This document shows positions 1-5,041 of a stretch of DNA of 5,678 nt, one piece after another. Numbering within the stretch: the first letter of the stretch is position 1; every line of letters starts with the position of its first letter. The notes beneath the pieces were generated by a model, which was not told the DNA's origin, searched no databases, and saw nothing but the letters and a program-made list of their open reading frames with translations. The position numbers and the translations under genes are program-made. Origin of the DNA: Methanocorpusculum sp. (GTDB lineage Archaea; Halobacteriota; Methanomicrobia; Methanomicrobiales; Methanocorpusculaceae); the NCBI GenBank assembly GCA_029986195.1, contig DALTYF010000073.1, forward strand, positions 1-5,678, in the 5' to 3' direction.

Positions 1-437
1 ACCGGAAACTCGCCCCCGTTCTCCTTGCCGCAACACCCGGCGCCCCCGTAACCCGCATTGAAACATTCGGCCCAGTACTGCCCGTAATCACCTGGCGGAC
101 ACCCGCCGACCTGAACGACCTGATCCCCCGAACACCGCTCGCCCTCTACATCTTCACCGCTGACACCGCCTTTGCACAACAGCTTATCACCCGCCACCCC
201 TCCGGCGGTGCCTGCATCAACGACTGCATCATACAGATTGCAAACGGTAACGCCCCGTTCGGCGGCGTAGGTACCAGCGGCATGGGATGCTACCACGCCC
301 GCTACAGCATCGACACCTTCTCCCGCAAACGGACCATCATCACCCGGAAAAACACACCGGACCCCGCCCTCCGCTACCCCCCGTATACCGAAACCGCCCT
401 GGAAAAAATCAGGAAATACCGGCGCAGACTCTTCTGA
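1..437 (+). CDS. Aldehyde dehydrogenase, class-3-like, C-terminal part (5'-truncated by window edge)
   Basis: This is the end of an NAD(P)-dependent aldehyde dehydrogenase, which oxidises an aldehyde to the carboxylate in the cytoplasm. Full codons begin at base 3 and give 144 residues before TGA at 435-437. The ETFGPVLPV block (residues 20-28) is the conserved ALDH motif whose Glu-Phe contacts the nicotinamide ribose. Further on, the stretches SGGACINDC and APFGGVGTSGMGCYHARYS, followed by DTFSRKR, match the substrate-pocket and C-terminal signature of class-3/fatty-aldehyde-type ALDHs, where N-P-x-x-PFGGVG-x-SGMG-x-YHG is usual. Family members are about 440-480 residues, so roughly two thirds lie left of the window. 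The catalytic Cys and the Rossmann fold are therefore not visible. The substrate cannot be told from this part. The codons are C-rich and fit the transporter downstream. Family assignment is firm; specificity is unknown. Confidence 0.93.
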   Translation, partial: RKLAPVLLAATPGAPVTRIETFGPVLPVITWRTPADLNDLIPRTPLALYIFTADTAFAQQLITRHPSGGACINDCIIQIANGNAPFGGVGTSGMGCYHARYSIDTFSRKRTIITRKNTPDPALRYPPYTETALEKIRKYRRRLF

Positions 438-481
438 AAAATCCACATTTTTCCGCAGAAACCCGTCTCTTTTGTCACCAT

Positions 482-500
482 CTATATACTTATTTAAATA
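482..500 (+). promoter_or_regulatory. Candidate TATA box for the transporter gene
   Basis: Two overlapping AT-only boxes, CTATATACTTA and TATTTAAATA, stand in otherwise GC-rich DNA. Archaeal transcription usually starts about 25 nt downstream of the TATA box, which here would be near 510-525. That leaves a leader of roughly 115-130 nt before the ATG at 639. The assignment rests on sequence resemblance and position only. Confidence 0.55.
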
Positions 501-560
501 CACCTCGAATCTTGGTATGTAACAGACCAAAAGCGGCACCAACGCTTTTTGAACACAATC

Positions 561-603
561 TCCCCAAAACGGGGACCCCGTCCGCGGATCAGCATATCCG
601 TGG
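561..603 (+). promoter_or_regulatory. Potentially structured leader: two alternative GC-rich hairpins plus an 8-bp stem
   Basis: TCCCC (561-565) can pair with GGGGA (571-575) around the loop AAAAC. The same G run can instead pair with CCCCG just downstream (ACGGGG 569-574, A, CCCCGT 576-581), so the two pairings exclude each other. A second stem joins CCGCGGAT (582-589) and ATCCGTGG (596-603) with a 6-nt loop; it has eight pairs, one of them G-U. Known riboswitch classes were not recognised. A regulatory role is inference. Confidence 0.4.
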
Positions 604-625
604 GCCGGGTACAAACAACAAAAAA

Positions 626-631
626 GGTGAC
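626..631 (+). promoter_or_regulatory. Ribosome binding site that sets the transporter start
   Basis: GGTGAC lies 7 nt before the ATG at 639 and matches the archaeal anti-SD complement GGTGA. It supports the start at 639 over the in-frame upstream ATG at 549, which would add 30 residues of unmotivated, GC-leader-derived sequence. Its exact complement GTCACC occurs at 659-664 inside the coding region. Confidence 0.7.
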
Positions 632-638
632 ACACAAA

Positions 639-1868
639 ATGGCTGACTCAACTCCCCCGTCACCCGCTGACGCGGTCAAACCATCCAGCAAAAAAACGCT
701 TGGTATACTCTCCCTCGCCAGGATCAACGTTGCCGCAGTCTTAAGCCTGCGCAACTTCCCGACCATGGCAATGGAAGGATGGAACATGATCTTCTGGTAT
801 GTTCTCTTCACAGTCTGCTTCCTGATTCCGACCGCACTCGTTGCCGCGGAACTCGCATCAACCTGGCCGAAATCAGGAGGTATCTACTCCTGGGTAAAAG
901 AAGCCTATCCAAAAGACGGCAGCTTCATCACCATCTGGTGTTCCTGGGTAAACAACCTCGTCTGGTTCCCGACGGTTGTCTCCTTCTTCGCAGCAACCGT
1001 AGCCTATATCCTGCTTGCCCCGCTGCTCTCGGACAACCCCGTCTTCATGGCATTTGTCATGCTTGCCTGCTTCTGGGCAGTAACCATCTTCAACTTCTTC
1101 GGATCCCGCGCCTCCAACCTCCTGGCAACCGTGGGAACCGCATTCGGATCCTTAATCCCGGTCGGTATCCTTGTTGTCCTCATGATCCTCTGGGTCACCG
1201 GCGGCAACCCCAGCGCAATCGGCGACTTTTCCGTTGACCGTCTCATTCCGCACTTCGACCTCAGTACCGTCATCTTCGCGGCAAGTCTTGTACTCATGTT
1301 TGCCGGAATGGAAATGGCTGGATACCATGCACGGGAAACCGCAAACCCGAGACGTGACTACCCGATCGCAATGTTTCTTGCAGCAGCTATCATCTGCATC
1401 GTCTCCATCGTCGGAACACTCGCGGTAGCCCTTGTCGTACCCGCAGACCAGATCGCACTGAACGCAGGAATCGTCCAGACATTCCAGGTAATCTTTACCG
1501 AATTCCACCTTGGCTGGCTGATCGTACCGGTCTCCATCATGCTTGCAGTCGGTATCATTGCCCAGTTGTCCGTATGGCTGGTCGGCCCGGCAAAAGGTAT
1601 GCTTCCTGCGGCCATGTCCGGAGACCTCCCCCCAATCTTCCGCAAGATGAACAAATACGGGATGCCGGTCGGCGTTCTGATTGTGCAGGGTATCGTCTCC
1701 TCCGCCTTTGCCCTTGCAATGGTACTCGTCCCGTCGATTAACCAGGGATACTGGGTACTAACCGCAATCACCGCACTGATCAACGCAGTAATGTATATGT
1801 TTATGTTCGCTGCATTCATCAAACTCCGCAAAATCAAAGGCAGCGTCACCCGCCCGTACAAAGTATAG
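639..1868 (+). CDS. GadC-like APC-family amino acid transporter, main part, ended by an in-frame TAG
   Basis: This encodes 409 residues of a polytopic membrane transporter of the amino acid-polyamine-organocation superfamily, closest in pattern to glutamate:GABA antiporters (GadC group). After a short polar N-terminus, helix 1 (about 20-43) carries the broken-helix segment LRNFPTMAMEGW. Helix 2 ends in IPTALVAAELASTWPKSGG, followed by IYSWVKEAYP, the hallmark loop of this group. WCSWVNNLVWFPTVVSFFAA (about 100-119) follows, and the cytoplasmic loop reads YHARETANPRRDYPIAM (229-245). Ten hydrophobic segments are visible before the TAG. The protein stops in RPYKV, where relatives read RPY-K/R-V/I-P-GG and go on for two more helices. 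Those helices are encoded in the same frame immediately downstream. The 409-residue product would lack helices 11-12 against a family length near 500. The transporter family is clear; the substrate (glutamate/GABA or another amino acid) is inferred. Confidence 0.88.
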   Translation: MADSTPPSPADAVKPSSKKTLGILSLARINVAAVLSLRNFPTMAMEGWNMIFWYVLFTVCFLIPTALVAAELASTWPKSGGIYSWVKEAYPKDGSFITIWCSWVNNLVWFPTVVSFFAATVAYILLAPLLSDNPVFMAFVMLACFWAVTIFNFFGSRASNLLATVGTAFGSLIPVGILVVLMILWVTGGNPSAIGDFSVDRLIPHFDLSTVIFAASLVLMFAGMEMAGYHARETANPRRDYPIAMFLAAAIICIVSIVGTLAVALVVPADQIALNAGIVQTFQVIFTEFHLGWLIVPVSIMLAVGIIAQLSVWLVGPAKGMLPAAMSGDLPPIFRKMNKYGMPVGVLIVQGIVSSAFALAMVLVPSINQGYWVLTAITALINAVMYMFMFAAFIKLRKIKGSVTRPYKV

Positions 1869-2153
1869 GGCGGAAAGATCGGCATGTGGCTGGTTGCGGG
1901 CGTTGCATTCGCCGCACTGATCTTCTCCTTCATCGTAGGTCTGTTCCCAAGCGGAACCTCCTACACGCTGACAGAAACGATTCTCTATGTCATCGGCATG
2001 CTTATAGCAGTCCTGCTGATCATTCTCCTGCCGCCGTATCTCCTGAAAAAGTTCCGGAAAGATTCATGGAAACCGACAAAACAGGAGTTCCGCGACTGGT
2101 ACTGCGAAGAACATGTCTGTGAAACGGACACCCCCATTCCCTACGACGAGTAG
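1869..2153 (+). pseudogene. C-terminal part of the transporter, separated by the amber codon (helices 11-12 and tail)
   Basis: The frame of the upstream transporter continues unchanged after the TAG as GGKIGMWLVAGVAFAALIF, the normal continuation of the RPYKVPGG region in GadC-like proteins. Two hydrophobic helices follow, one covering the WLVAGVAF...FIVGLF stretch and one covering ETILYVIGMLIAVLLIILLPPYLL. A charged cytoplasmic tail ends in PIPYDE. Upstream and downstream parts together give 503 sense codons plus the internal TAG, the expected full family length. If translated alone, the part would begin at ATG 1884, 15 nt after the TAG, giving 89 residues. The upstream GGAAAG at 1872-1877 is only a weak ribosome site, and that Met is simply the conserved GMW methionine. 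A nonsense-interrupted gene is the simplest reading. Readthrough, a split protein or a sequencing error remain open. Confidence 0.75.
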
Positions 2154-2181
2154 TCCTTCCTTGGACTACCTCCTTTTTTTT
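2150..2181 (+). terminator. Hairpin plus T-run terminator of the full-length transporter gene
   Basis: GTAGTCC (2150-2156) and GGACTAC (2163-2169) form a perfect 7-bp stem around a 6-nt loop. A run of eight T follows at 2174-2181. The stop codon TAG at 2151-2153 lies inside the left arm. The terminator therefore marks the ancestral gene end here, not at the internal TAG near 1866. Confidence 0.75.
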
Positions 2182-2219
2182 ATTCCGGTGTTTTCGGAAC
2201 ACTTTCATTTTGGTTTTGC

Positions 2220-2456
2220 TTACACGCGGCAGTATTTTGTGCTACTACGACGTGTATTCTCCGGAGATTTTTTTCTGGAAACTGTTGGTGGCTGAGGGGC
2301 AAGTCTGGTTTTGTTTGGAGTAATCACGGAATACACCGAAGGCATGCGTTCCGTGCGTTCCGCGGGTACATCCAACAGGTGCTCTTGGAGAAATCCTTCC
2401 CATGGTTTTTTCGTATCAATTGTGTACTGTTGAGTAGTGTCGTTGGTTACGTGCAC
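2220..2456 (-). CDS. Doubtful small hypothetical protein
   Basis: On the minus strand, GTG (2456-2454) is preceded by GGTGAT at 2466-2461, an archaeal-type ribosome site with a 4-nt gap. A second GTG lies 12 nt further upstream at 2468. The 78-residue product begins VHVTNDTTQQYTIDTKKPW and is polar, with no membrane segment. It ends in a basic Ser/Lys/Arg-rich tail (KKSPENTRRSSTKYC). No family was recognised. Codon use is mixed and gives little support, and the tail overlaps the T-rich DNA after the transporter terminator. The ribosome site and the length of open frame are the only arguments in its favour. Confidence 0.2.
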   Translation of the reverse strand: MHVTNDTTQQYTIDTKKPWEGFLQEHLLDVPAERTERMPSVYSVITPNKTRLAPQPPTVSRKKSPENTRRSSTKYCRV

Positions 2457-2519
2457 AAAAATCACCACTCAACCGTACACTTCAGGAAGGTAAAAACCAG
2501 AGGAGGAATTTATTCAGGG

Positions 2520-2543
2520 CTTCGGTAATTTTCGCCACCGAAG
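2520..2543. repeat. 7-bp inverted repeat
   Basis: CTTCGGT (2520-2526) and ACCGAAG (2537-2543) are perfect complements with a 10-nt spacer. No T-run follows, so it does not look like a terminator. It could be a protein site or RNA hairpin upstream of the lipoprotein gene. Confidence 0.4.
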
Positions 2544-2604
2544 ATCACCGCGTACGTCCGATTCAAAAATACCCTACTGACTTATGTCATGTGATAACAG
2601 AAAC

Positions 2605-2621
2605 AAAGGCGCAGCGCCTTT
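2605..2621. promoter_or_regulatory. 17-bp palindrome upstream of the lipoprotein gene (candidate operator)
   Basis: AAAGGCGC (2605-2612), A, GCGCCTTT (2614-2621) is a perfect inverted repeat with a 1-nt centre, 43 bp before the lipoprotein ATG. Its right edge abuts TTTTATTT (2619-2626), the best-placed TATA-like box, which would put transcription start near 2645-2650 and keep the ribosome site in the message. A repressor site overlapping the promoter would have this geometry. A hairpin is an alternative reading. Confidence 0.35.
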
Positions 2622-2664
2622 TATTTCGTAACGCATATATGCTTCCACTGAGAGGAGTAATAGT

Positions 2665-3012
2665 ATGAAAAAGCTCTTATTAGCAGCTGTTCTGTGTGCA
2701 GCGCTGGTACTTGTTTCTGCTGCCGGTTGTGTCGGGTCCGATCCGGTCGTCGGCACCTGGGAAACAAAACCGGTGCTTGGCATGTATGTCTCTGTACAGT
2801 TTGTGAACGATGGTACCGGATCTATTGCGCTCCACACCGACCTCTCCCCGGCTGAAGCAACCACATCCTTCGCATGGGAAAAGACCGCAGACAAAACAAC
2901 CTACAAGATCACCAGCTCCGACAAATCCCTGCCGGGAGGAACCTACACGCTTTCCGACGACGGAAAGACGCTGAGCAGTTCAACCGGCCTTATCGTGCTG
3001 AACAAGGCATAA
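2665..3012 (+). CDS. Small secreted lipoprotein, lipocalin-like
   Basis: This 115-residue protein opens with MKK and a hydrophobic stretch (4-20) ending in a lipobox, SAAGC, with Cys22 as the likely lipidated residue. The mature protein is therefore expected to be anchored outside the membrane. The mature part starts SDPVVGTWETKP (25-36) and has alternating beta-type segments with turns: VSVQFVNDGTGSIAL, TSFAWEKTADKTTYKIT and TYTLSDDGKTL. The G-T-W opening, F-x-x-D-G-T-G-x turn and W-E-K / L-S-D-D-G-K-T-L pattern resemble small lipocalin-like or calycin-type barrels. This resemblance is by eye, and no ligand is suggested. The start is supported by GGAG at 2654-2657, 7 nt before ATG. The gene stands alone with its own T-run terminator and is convergent with rfcL. 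Function is unknown. Confidence 0.85.
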   Translation: MKKLLLAAVLCAALVLVSAAGCVGSDPVVGTWETKPVLGMYVSVQFVNDGTGSIALHTDLSPAEATTSFAWEKTADKTTYKITSSDKSLPGGTYTLSDDGKTLSSSTGLIVLNKA

Positions 3013-3027
3013 CGCCGTTCATCCCAA

Positions 3028-3041
3028 TTTTTTCTTTTTTT
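3028..3041 (+). terminator. Oligo-T terminator after the lipoprotein gene
   Basis: T-rich run TTTTTTCTTTTTTT begins 16 nt after the TAA. Archaeal RNA polymerase terminates at such U-runs without needing a hairpin, and no strong stem precedes it. Confidence 0.6.
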
Positions 3042-3099
3042 GGCCCCCTTCGGAAACGCGTGTACTACTGTTCACGGCAGTCATCGATCAACATTCCGG

Positions 3100-3115
3100 C
3101 CGGGAAAATTCCCGG
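3100..3115. repeat. 7-bp inverted repeat between convergent genes
   Basis: CCGGGAA (3100-3106), AA, TTCCCGG (3109-3115) is a perfect stem-type repeat between the lipoprotein and rfcL 3' ends. No T-run is adjacent on either strand. It may stabilise RNA 3' ends, but nothing here proves that. Confidence 0.4.
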
Positions 3116-3173
3116 ATATTCCAAATGTGTCGTGGGTTGAAAAATAGTCAGACCTACCGTAACGCGGCAGGCC

Positions 3174-3180
3174 AAAAAAA
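3174..3180 (-). terminator. Oligo-T terminator after rfcL
   Basis: Seven A on the plus strand read as seven T on the minus strand, 11 nt past the rfcL stop codon, which is the expected place for archaeal U-run termination. Confidence 0.5.
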
Positions 3181-3191
3181 GACGGAACAGG

Positions 3192-4649
3192 TTAAAAGAA
3201 ATCCAGCGTCGCCTGCGTGGGAGCTTTTTTCTTCTCTTCCTGCAAAGGCTCAACAGTCTCTGTACCGGACTCTGCGGCAGGCTCCGGCTGCGGGGCCTGG
3301 GGTACGGGCGGATTCTCCCGGCGAAACTTTTCGAGTTCTGCGGCACGTTCCTCCTCGGCTTTTCGTGCGGCGGCACGCTTTGCAGCGGAGACCTTTTTCA
3401 TCTTGGTCTCTTTTTCCTTTGCGATCTTCTGGGCTTCCTTAAAGACCGCCGCGGCTTCGGTTTTATCATGCAGAAGAATGGTCAGCTGATCGGCGTCCAG
3501 ATCATGACGTTCGCAGAACGCAAGGGGTGCATCTGCGGCGAAACGCGAAAGGAGATCCAGATAGATCTTCTGTATCTGGGCATCGGGGATACTGTACCCC
3601 TCGCCGAGTTTTGCGGCAAGGGTTCTCCGGACGGTTTTCTGTTTTTTTGCGGTACCCATGCGCCGCCATCGCGACGGCGGCATGATTCTCGGGCGGAATC
3701 CTGCTCCCACAAACTCTTTGGCAACGCCTGAGGTCATCAGGGAGGTCGCGTAGCGCCAGAGGGTATAGTACTGCCGCCGCATGGTCCTGCCAAGATAGAT
3801 ATCCCCGCGGGAAAGTGCGGCGTATGCGCCTCTCCGCTGGTGCGGGTTTGCAACCGTTGCTGCGGACTCTTCGATCCACTGCATGACGGTGTCGGGTTTT
3901 TCCTCGCATTCGCGGGAAAGTTTCTGGATTTTTGCATCCGGCGCTCCTGCATAGACACCTGCCACGAGATCGAAGATGCTTGCCCGTTCATCCTTCTGCG
4001 AGGTGTTGACGTCGTCTGCGGCGATTGCGGTCTTGCCGGTTGCGGAGGCAAAGAGCATGTTGACGGCAGACCGCATGTCACCTGCGGCGCTTTCCGCGAT
4101 GGCGGTCAACGCATCGCTGCCGCAGGAGATCTGTTCTTTTGCACAGATTTCCCGCATGCGTTTTTCGAGCCTTGATGCGGTGATGGCACGGAACGGGACC
4201 GGGTCACAGAGTTTGCGGATGGAGTCGGACACTCCGTATGCATCGTTTGCAATGAGGATGACCGGCTGGCGTGCCTCTTTGAGGATATCGGCAATGGCCC
4301 GTGCTCCGCCGCGGTCGGCGTTTCCTTCAAGGTTGTCGGCTTCGTCGATGATGATGAGTTTGCGCTCGGCACCAAACAGGCTGGTGGTGGTCGCGGAGTT
4401 CCCGGCGACACGTTCGATGACGGTTTTGGTGCGGGCGTCCGAGGCGTTGAGTTCAAGGACTTCCCAGTTCATGTCCCGGGCGAGGGCCAAGGCTGCCGAA
4501 GTTTTGCCGATGCCCGGTTTTCCGGTGATGAGAAGGGGACGCGAGTCCGGTGTCCAGTTCCGTGCCCAGTCGGTCATCTGCCTGACTGCGGCGTTGTTGC
4601 CGAGGATGTCTGCGAGATGTCCGGGCCGGTATCGTTCTGCCCAGTCCAT
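3192..4649 (-). CDS. rfcL: Replication factor C large subunit (clamp loader ATPase)
   Basis: RfcL forms a clamp loader with four RfcS subunits and uses ATP to open and load the PCNA ring at primer-template junctions. The 485-residue protein starts MDWAERYRP, the RFC box II-type opening. It carries Walker A GKPGIGKT (43-50), ELNASD (66-71), Walker B LIIIDEAD (98-105), sensor 1 around N135 and sensor 2 GDMR (190-193). There is no SRC arginine-finger motif (CDPVPF is found instead), as expected for the large subunit. The collar domain follows. A Lys/Glu/Ala-rich, probably coiled segment (about 400-440) and a Pro/Glu-rich linker lead to QATLDFF at the very C-terminus, a PCNA-interacting (PIP-like) peptide. 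The start at 4649 is fixed by an in-frame TAA four codons upstream. No clear SD is visible, and a TATA-like TTTAT about 35 nt upstream suggests a very short leader. The gene is intact and typical in length. Confidence 0.97.
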   Translation of the reverse strand: MDWAERYRPGHLADILGNNAAVRQMTDWARNWTPDSRPLLITGKPGIGKTSAALALARDMNWEVLELNASDARTKTVIERVAGNSATTTSLFGAERKLIIIDEADNLEGNADRGGARAIADILKEARQPVILIANDAYGVSDSIRKLCDPVPFRAITASRLEKRMREICAKEQISCGSDALTAIAESAAGDMRSAVNMLFASATGKTAIAADDVNTSQKDERASIFDLVAGVYAGAPDAKIQKLSRECEEKPDTVMQWIEESAATVANPHQRRGAYAALSRGDIYLGRTMRRQYYTLWRYATSLMTSGVAKEFVGAGFRPRIMPPSRWRRMGTAKKQKTVRRTLAAKLGEGYSIPDAQIQKIYLDLLSRFAADAPLAFCERHDLDADQLTILLHDKTEAAAVFKEAQKIAKEKETKMKKVSAAKRAAARKAEEERAAELEKFRRENPPVPQAPQPEPAAESGTETVEPLQEEKKKAPTQATLDFF

Positions 4650-4679
4650 GATTGCTGATTAGTTCTTGGTTGTGGAAAG

Positions 4680-4688
4680 GGATAAACG
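4680..4688 (-). promoter_or_regulatory. Candidate TATA box for rfcL
   Basis: The minus strand reads CGTTTATCC here, centred about 35 nt before the rfcL ATG. With archaeal spacing, transcription would begin only about 10 nt before the ATG, in line with the missing SD. The box is a weak match. Confidence 0.35.
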
Positions 4689-4727
4689 TGAATGAATGGG
4701 GACGGTGAGGTCCTGCAGAGAGGATGG

Positions 4728-4978
4728 TGTAACCGCTGGTATCGGTTACAAATCCGGGTGATATTCGTATGCTATTTTGGATTCAAACTGCGTGTGAAGG
4801 ATTTTGGTTTTTTGTAACCGGTGTTTTGCTATTGTGCTTTGATGTTTTGAAAAAAATTCTGCACAGTACTGTTTTTGTGGTTACACCGGTTACAGATTTC
4901 GGGAAGTCGTTGTATATCAGGCATTTACCGATTTCCTCGGTATTTCCCGGGATTTTTGTAACCGTTCGACCGGTTACA
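4728..4978. repeat. Cluster of seven TGTAACCG/CGGTTACA elements between rfcL and the pilin gene
   Basis: Plus-orientation copies of TGTAACCG lie at 4728-4735, 4813-4820 and 4957-4964. Reverse-complement copies CGGTTACA lie at 4743-4750, 4887-4894 and 4971-4978, and TGGTTACA with one change lies at 4878-4885. They form an inverted pair with a 7-nt gap (4728-4750), a single site, a direct pair 9 bp apart (4878-4894) and an inverted pair with a 6-nt gap (4957-4978). The groups are centred near 4739, 4817, 4886 and 4968, so 69-81 bp apart. The last three are preceded by runs of five or six T. A related inverted repeat TACCGA/TCGGTA lies at 4926-4942. The layout suggests binding sites for a dimeric DNA-binding protein that could act on either divergent gene. 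Confidence 0.75.
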
Positions 4979-4987
4979 GGAGATTGA
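4769..4987 (+). CDS. Doubtful 72-residue hydrophobic ORF overlapping the repeat cluster
   Basis: ATG 4769 is preceded by GGTGAT at 4757-4762, a good archaeal ribosome site with 6-nt spacing. The product MLFWIQTACEGFWFFVTGVLLLCFDV starts with one possible membrane helix and continues through Val-Thr-rich stretches (VVTPVTDF, FVTVRPVTGD). These Val-Thr pairs are simply the translation of the GTAACC and GTTACA elements. The element cluster also exists outside the ORF at 4728-4750, so it is better explained as DNA sites than as protein. No family was recognised, and the Phe/Trp/Cys-rich make-up is typical of translated T-rich noncoding DNA. Confidence 0.17.
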   Translation: MLFWIQTACEGFWFFVTGVLLLCFDVLKKILHSTVFVVTPVTDFGKSLYIRHLPISSVFPGIFVTVRPVTGD

Positions 4988-5002
4988 AACCTCTTAGAAT
5001 AG

Positions 5003-5010
5003 GATATATT
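5003..5010 (+). promoter_or_regulatory. Candidate TATA box for the pilin-like gene
   Basis: GATATATT is 31 nt before the ATG at 5042 and 24 bp to the right of the last CGGTTACA element. Start of transcription is expected near 5030-5035. The short leader can hold GGAAG (5034-5038), a weak SD close to the ATG. The element pair lies just upstream of the promoter, an activator-like position. Confidence 0.5.
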
Positions 5011-5041
5011 TCGATCGGACTATAATCGATTCCGGAAGAAT

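Larger units (their letters stand above)
438..638 (+). other. Intergenic spacer and transporter leader region
   Basis: This stretch holds no convincing gene. An ORF reading across it in another frame has proline- and histidine-rich shadow composition. The first 40 nt contain only short T tracts (448-452), which may end the dehydrogenase transcript. A TATA-like region lies at 482-500, and GC-rich self-complementary segments lie at 561-603. Both are described separately. Confidence 0.6.
2182..2640. other. Intergenic stretch without a convincing gene
   Basis: About 460 nt between the transporter terminator and the lipoprotein. The base composition is mixed, without steady codon bias in any frame. 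Seen within it are a 10-bp palindrome TCTCCGGAGA followed by seven T (2258-2274), a tandem 9-mer GCGTTCCGT/GCGTTCCGC (2346-2363), a 7-bp inverted repeat at 2520-2543 and a 17-bp palindrome at 2605-2621. No tRNA or known RNA was recognised. A weak minus-strand ORF is listed separately. Confidence 0.5.

Noticed and set aside
549..638. Upstream in-frame ATG at 549 as the transporter start
   Set aside because: It lacks a ribosome site, and its 30 extra residues translate the GC-rich leader; ATG 639 has GGTGAC at the right distance.
1866..1868. TAG read as pyrrolysine
   Set aside because: No pyl genes are visible, the position is normally Pro, and the gene's true end at 2151 also uses TAG just before the terminator hairpin. 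Kept only as a remote alternative.
2258..2274. TCTCCGGAGA plus T7 as a hairpin terminator
   Set aside because: A 10-bp palindrome without a loop can form at most three pairs around CCGG, and the transporter already ends at a better terminator at 2150-2181.
3502..3909. Other-frame minus-strand ORF inside rfcL
   Set aside because: Arg/Pro-rich out-of-frame shadow of a well-conserved gene, without a ribosome site or motif.
3976..4662. Long plus-strand ORF (228 codons) opposite rfcL
   Set aside because: It is the antisense shadow of rfcL's GC-rich codons; the Ser/Ala/Arg/Met-rich composition shows no domain.
4728..4978. Repeat cluster as a CRISPR array
   Set aside because: The elements are only 8 bp, change orientation and are unevenly spaced; CRISPR repeats are longer, directly repeated and near-identical.
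4728..4978. Repeat cluster as BirA (biotin) operators
   Set aside because: The half-site resembles TTGTAAACC/GGTTTACAA but lacks one A, the spacing is 9 or 8 nt and not about 14-16, and no biotin genes are nearby.
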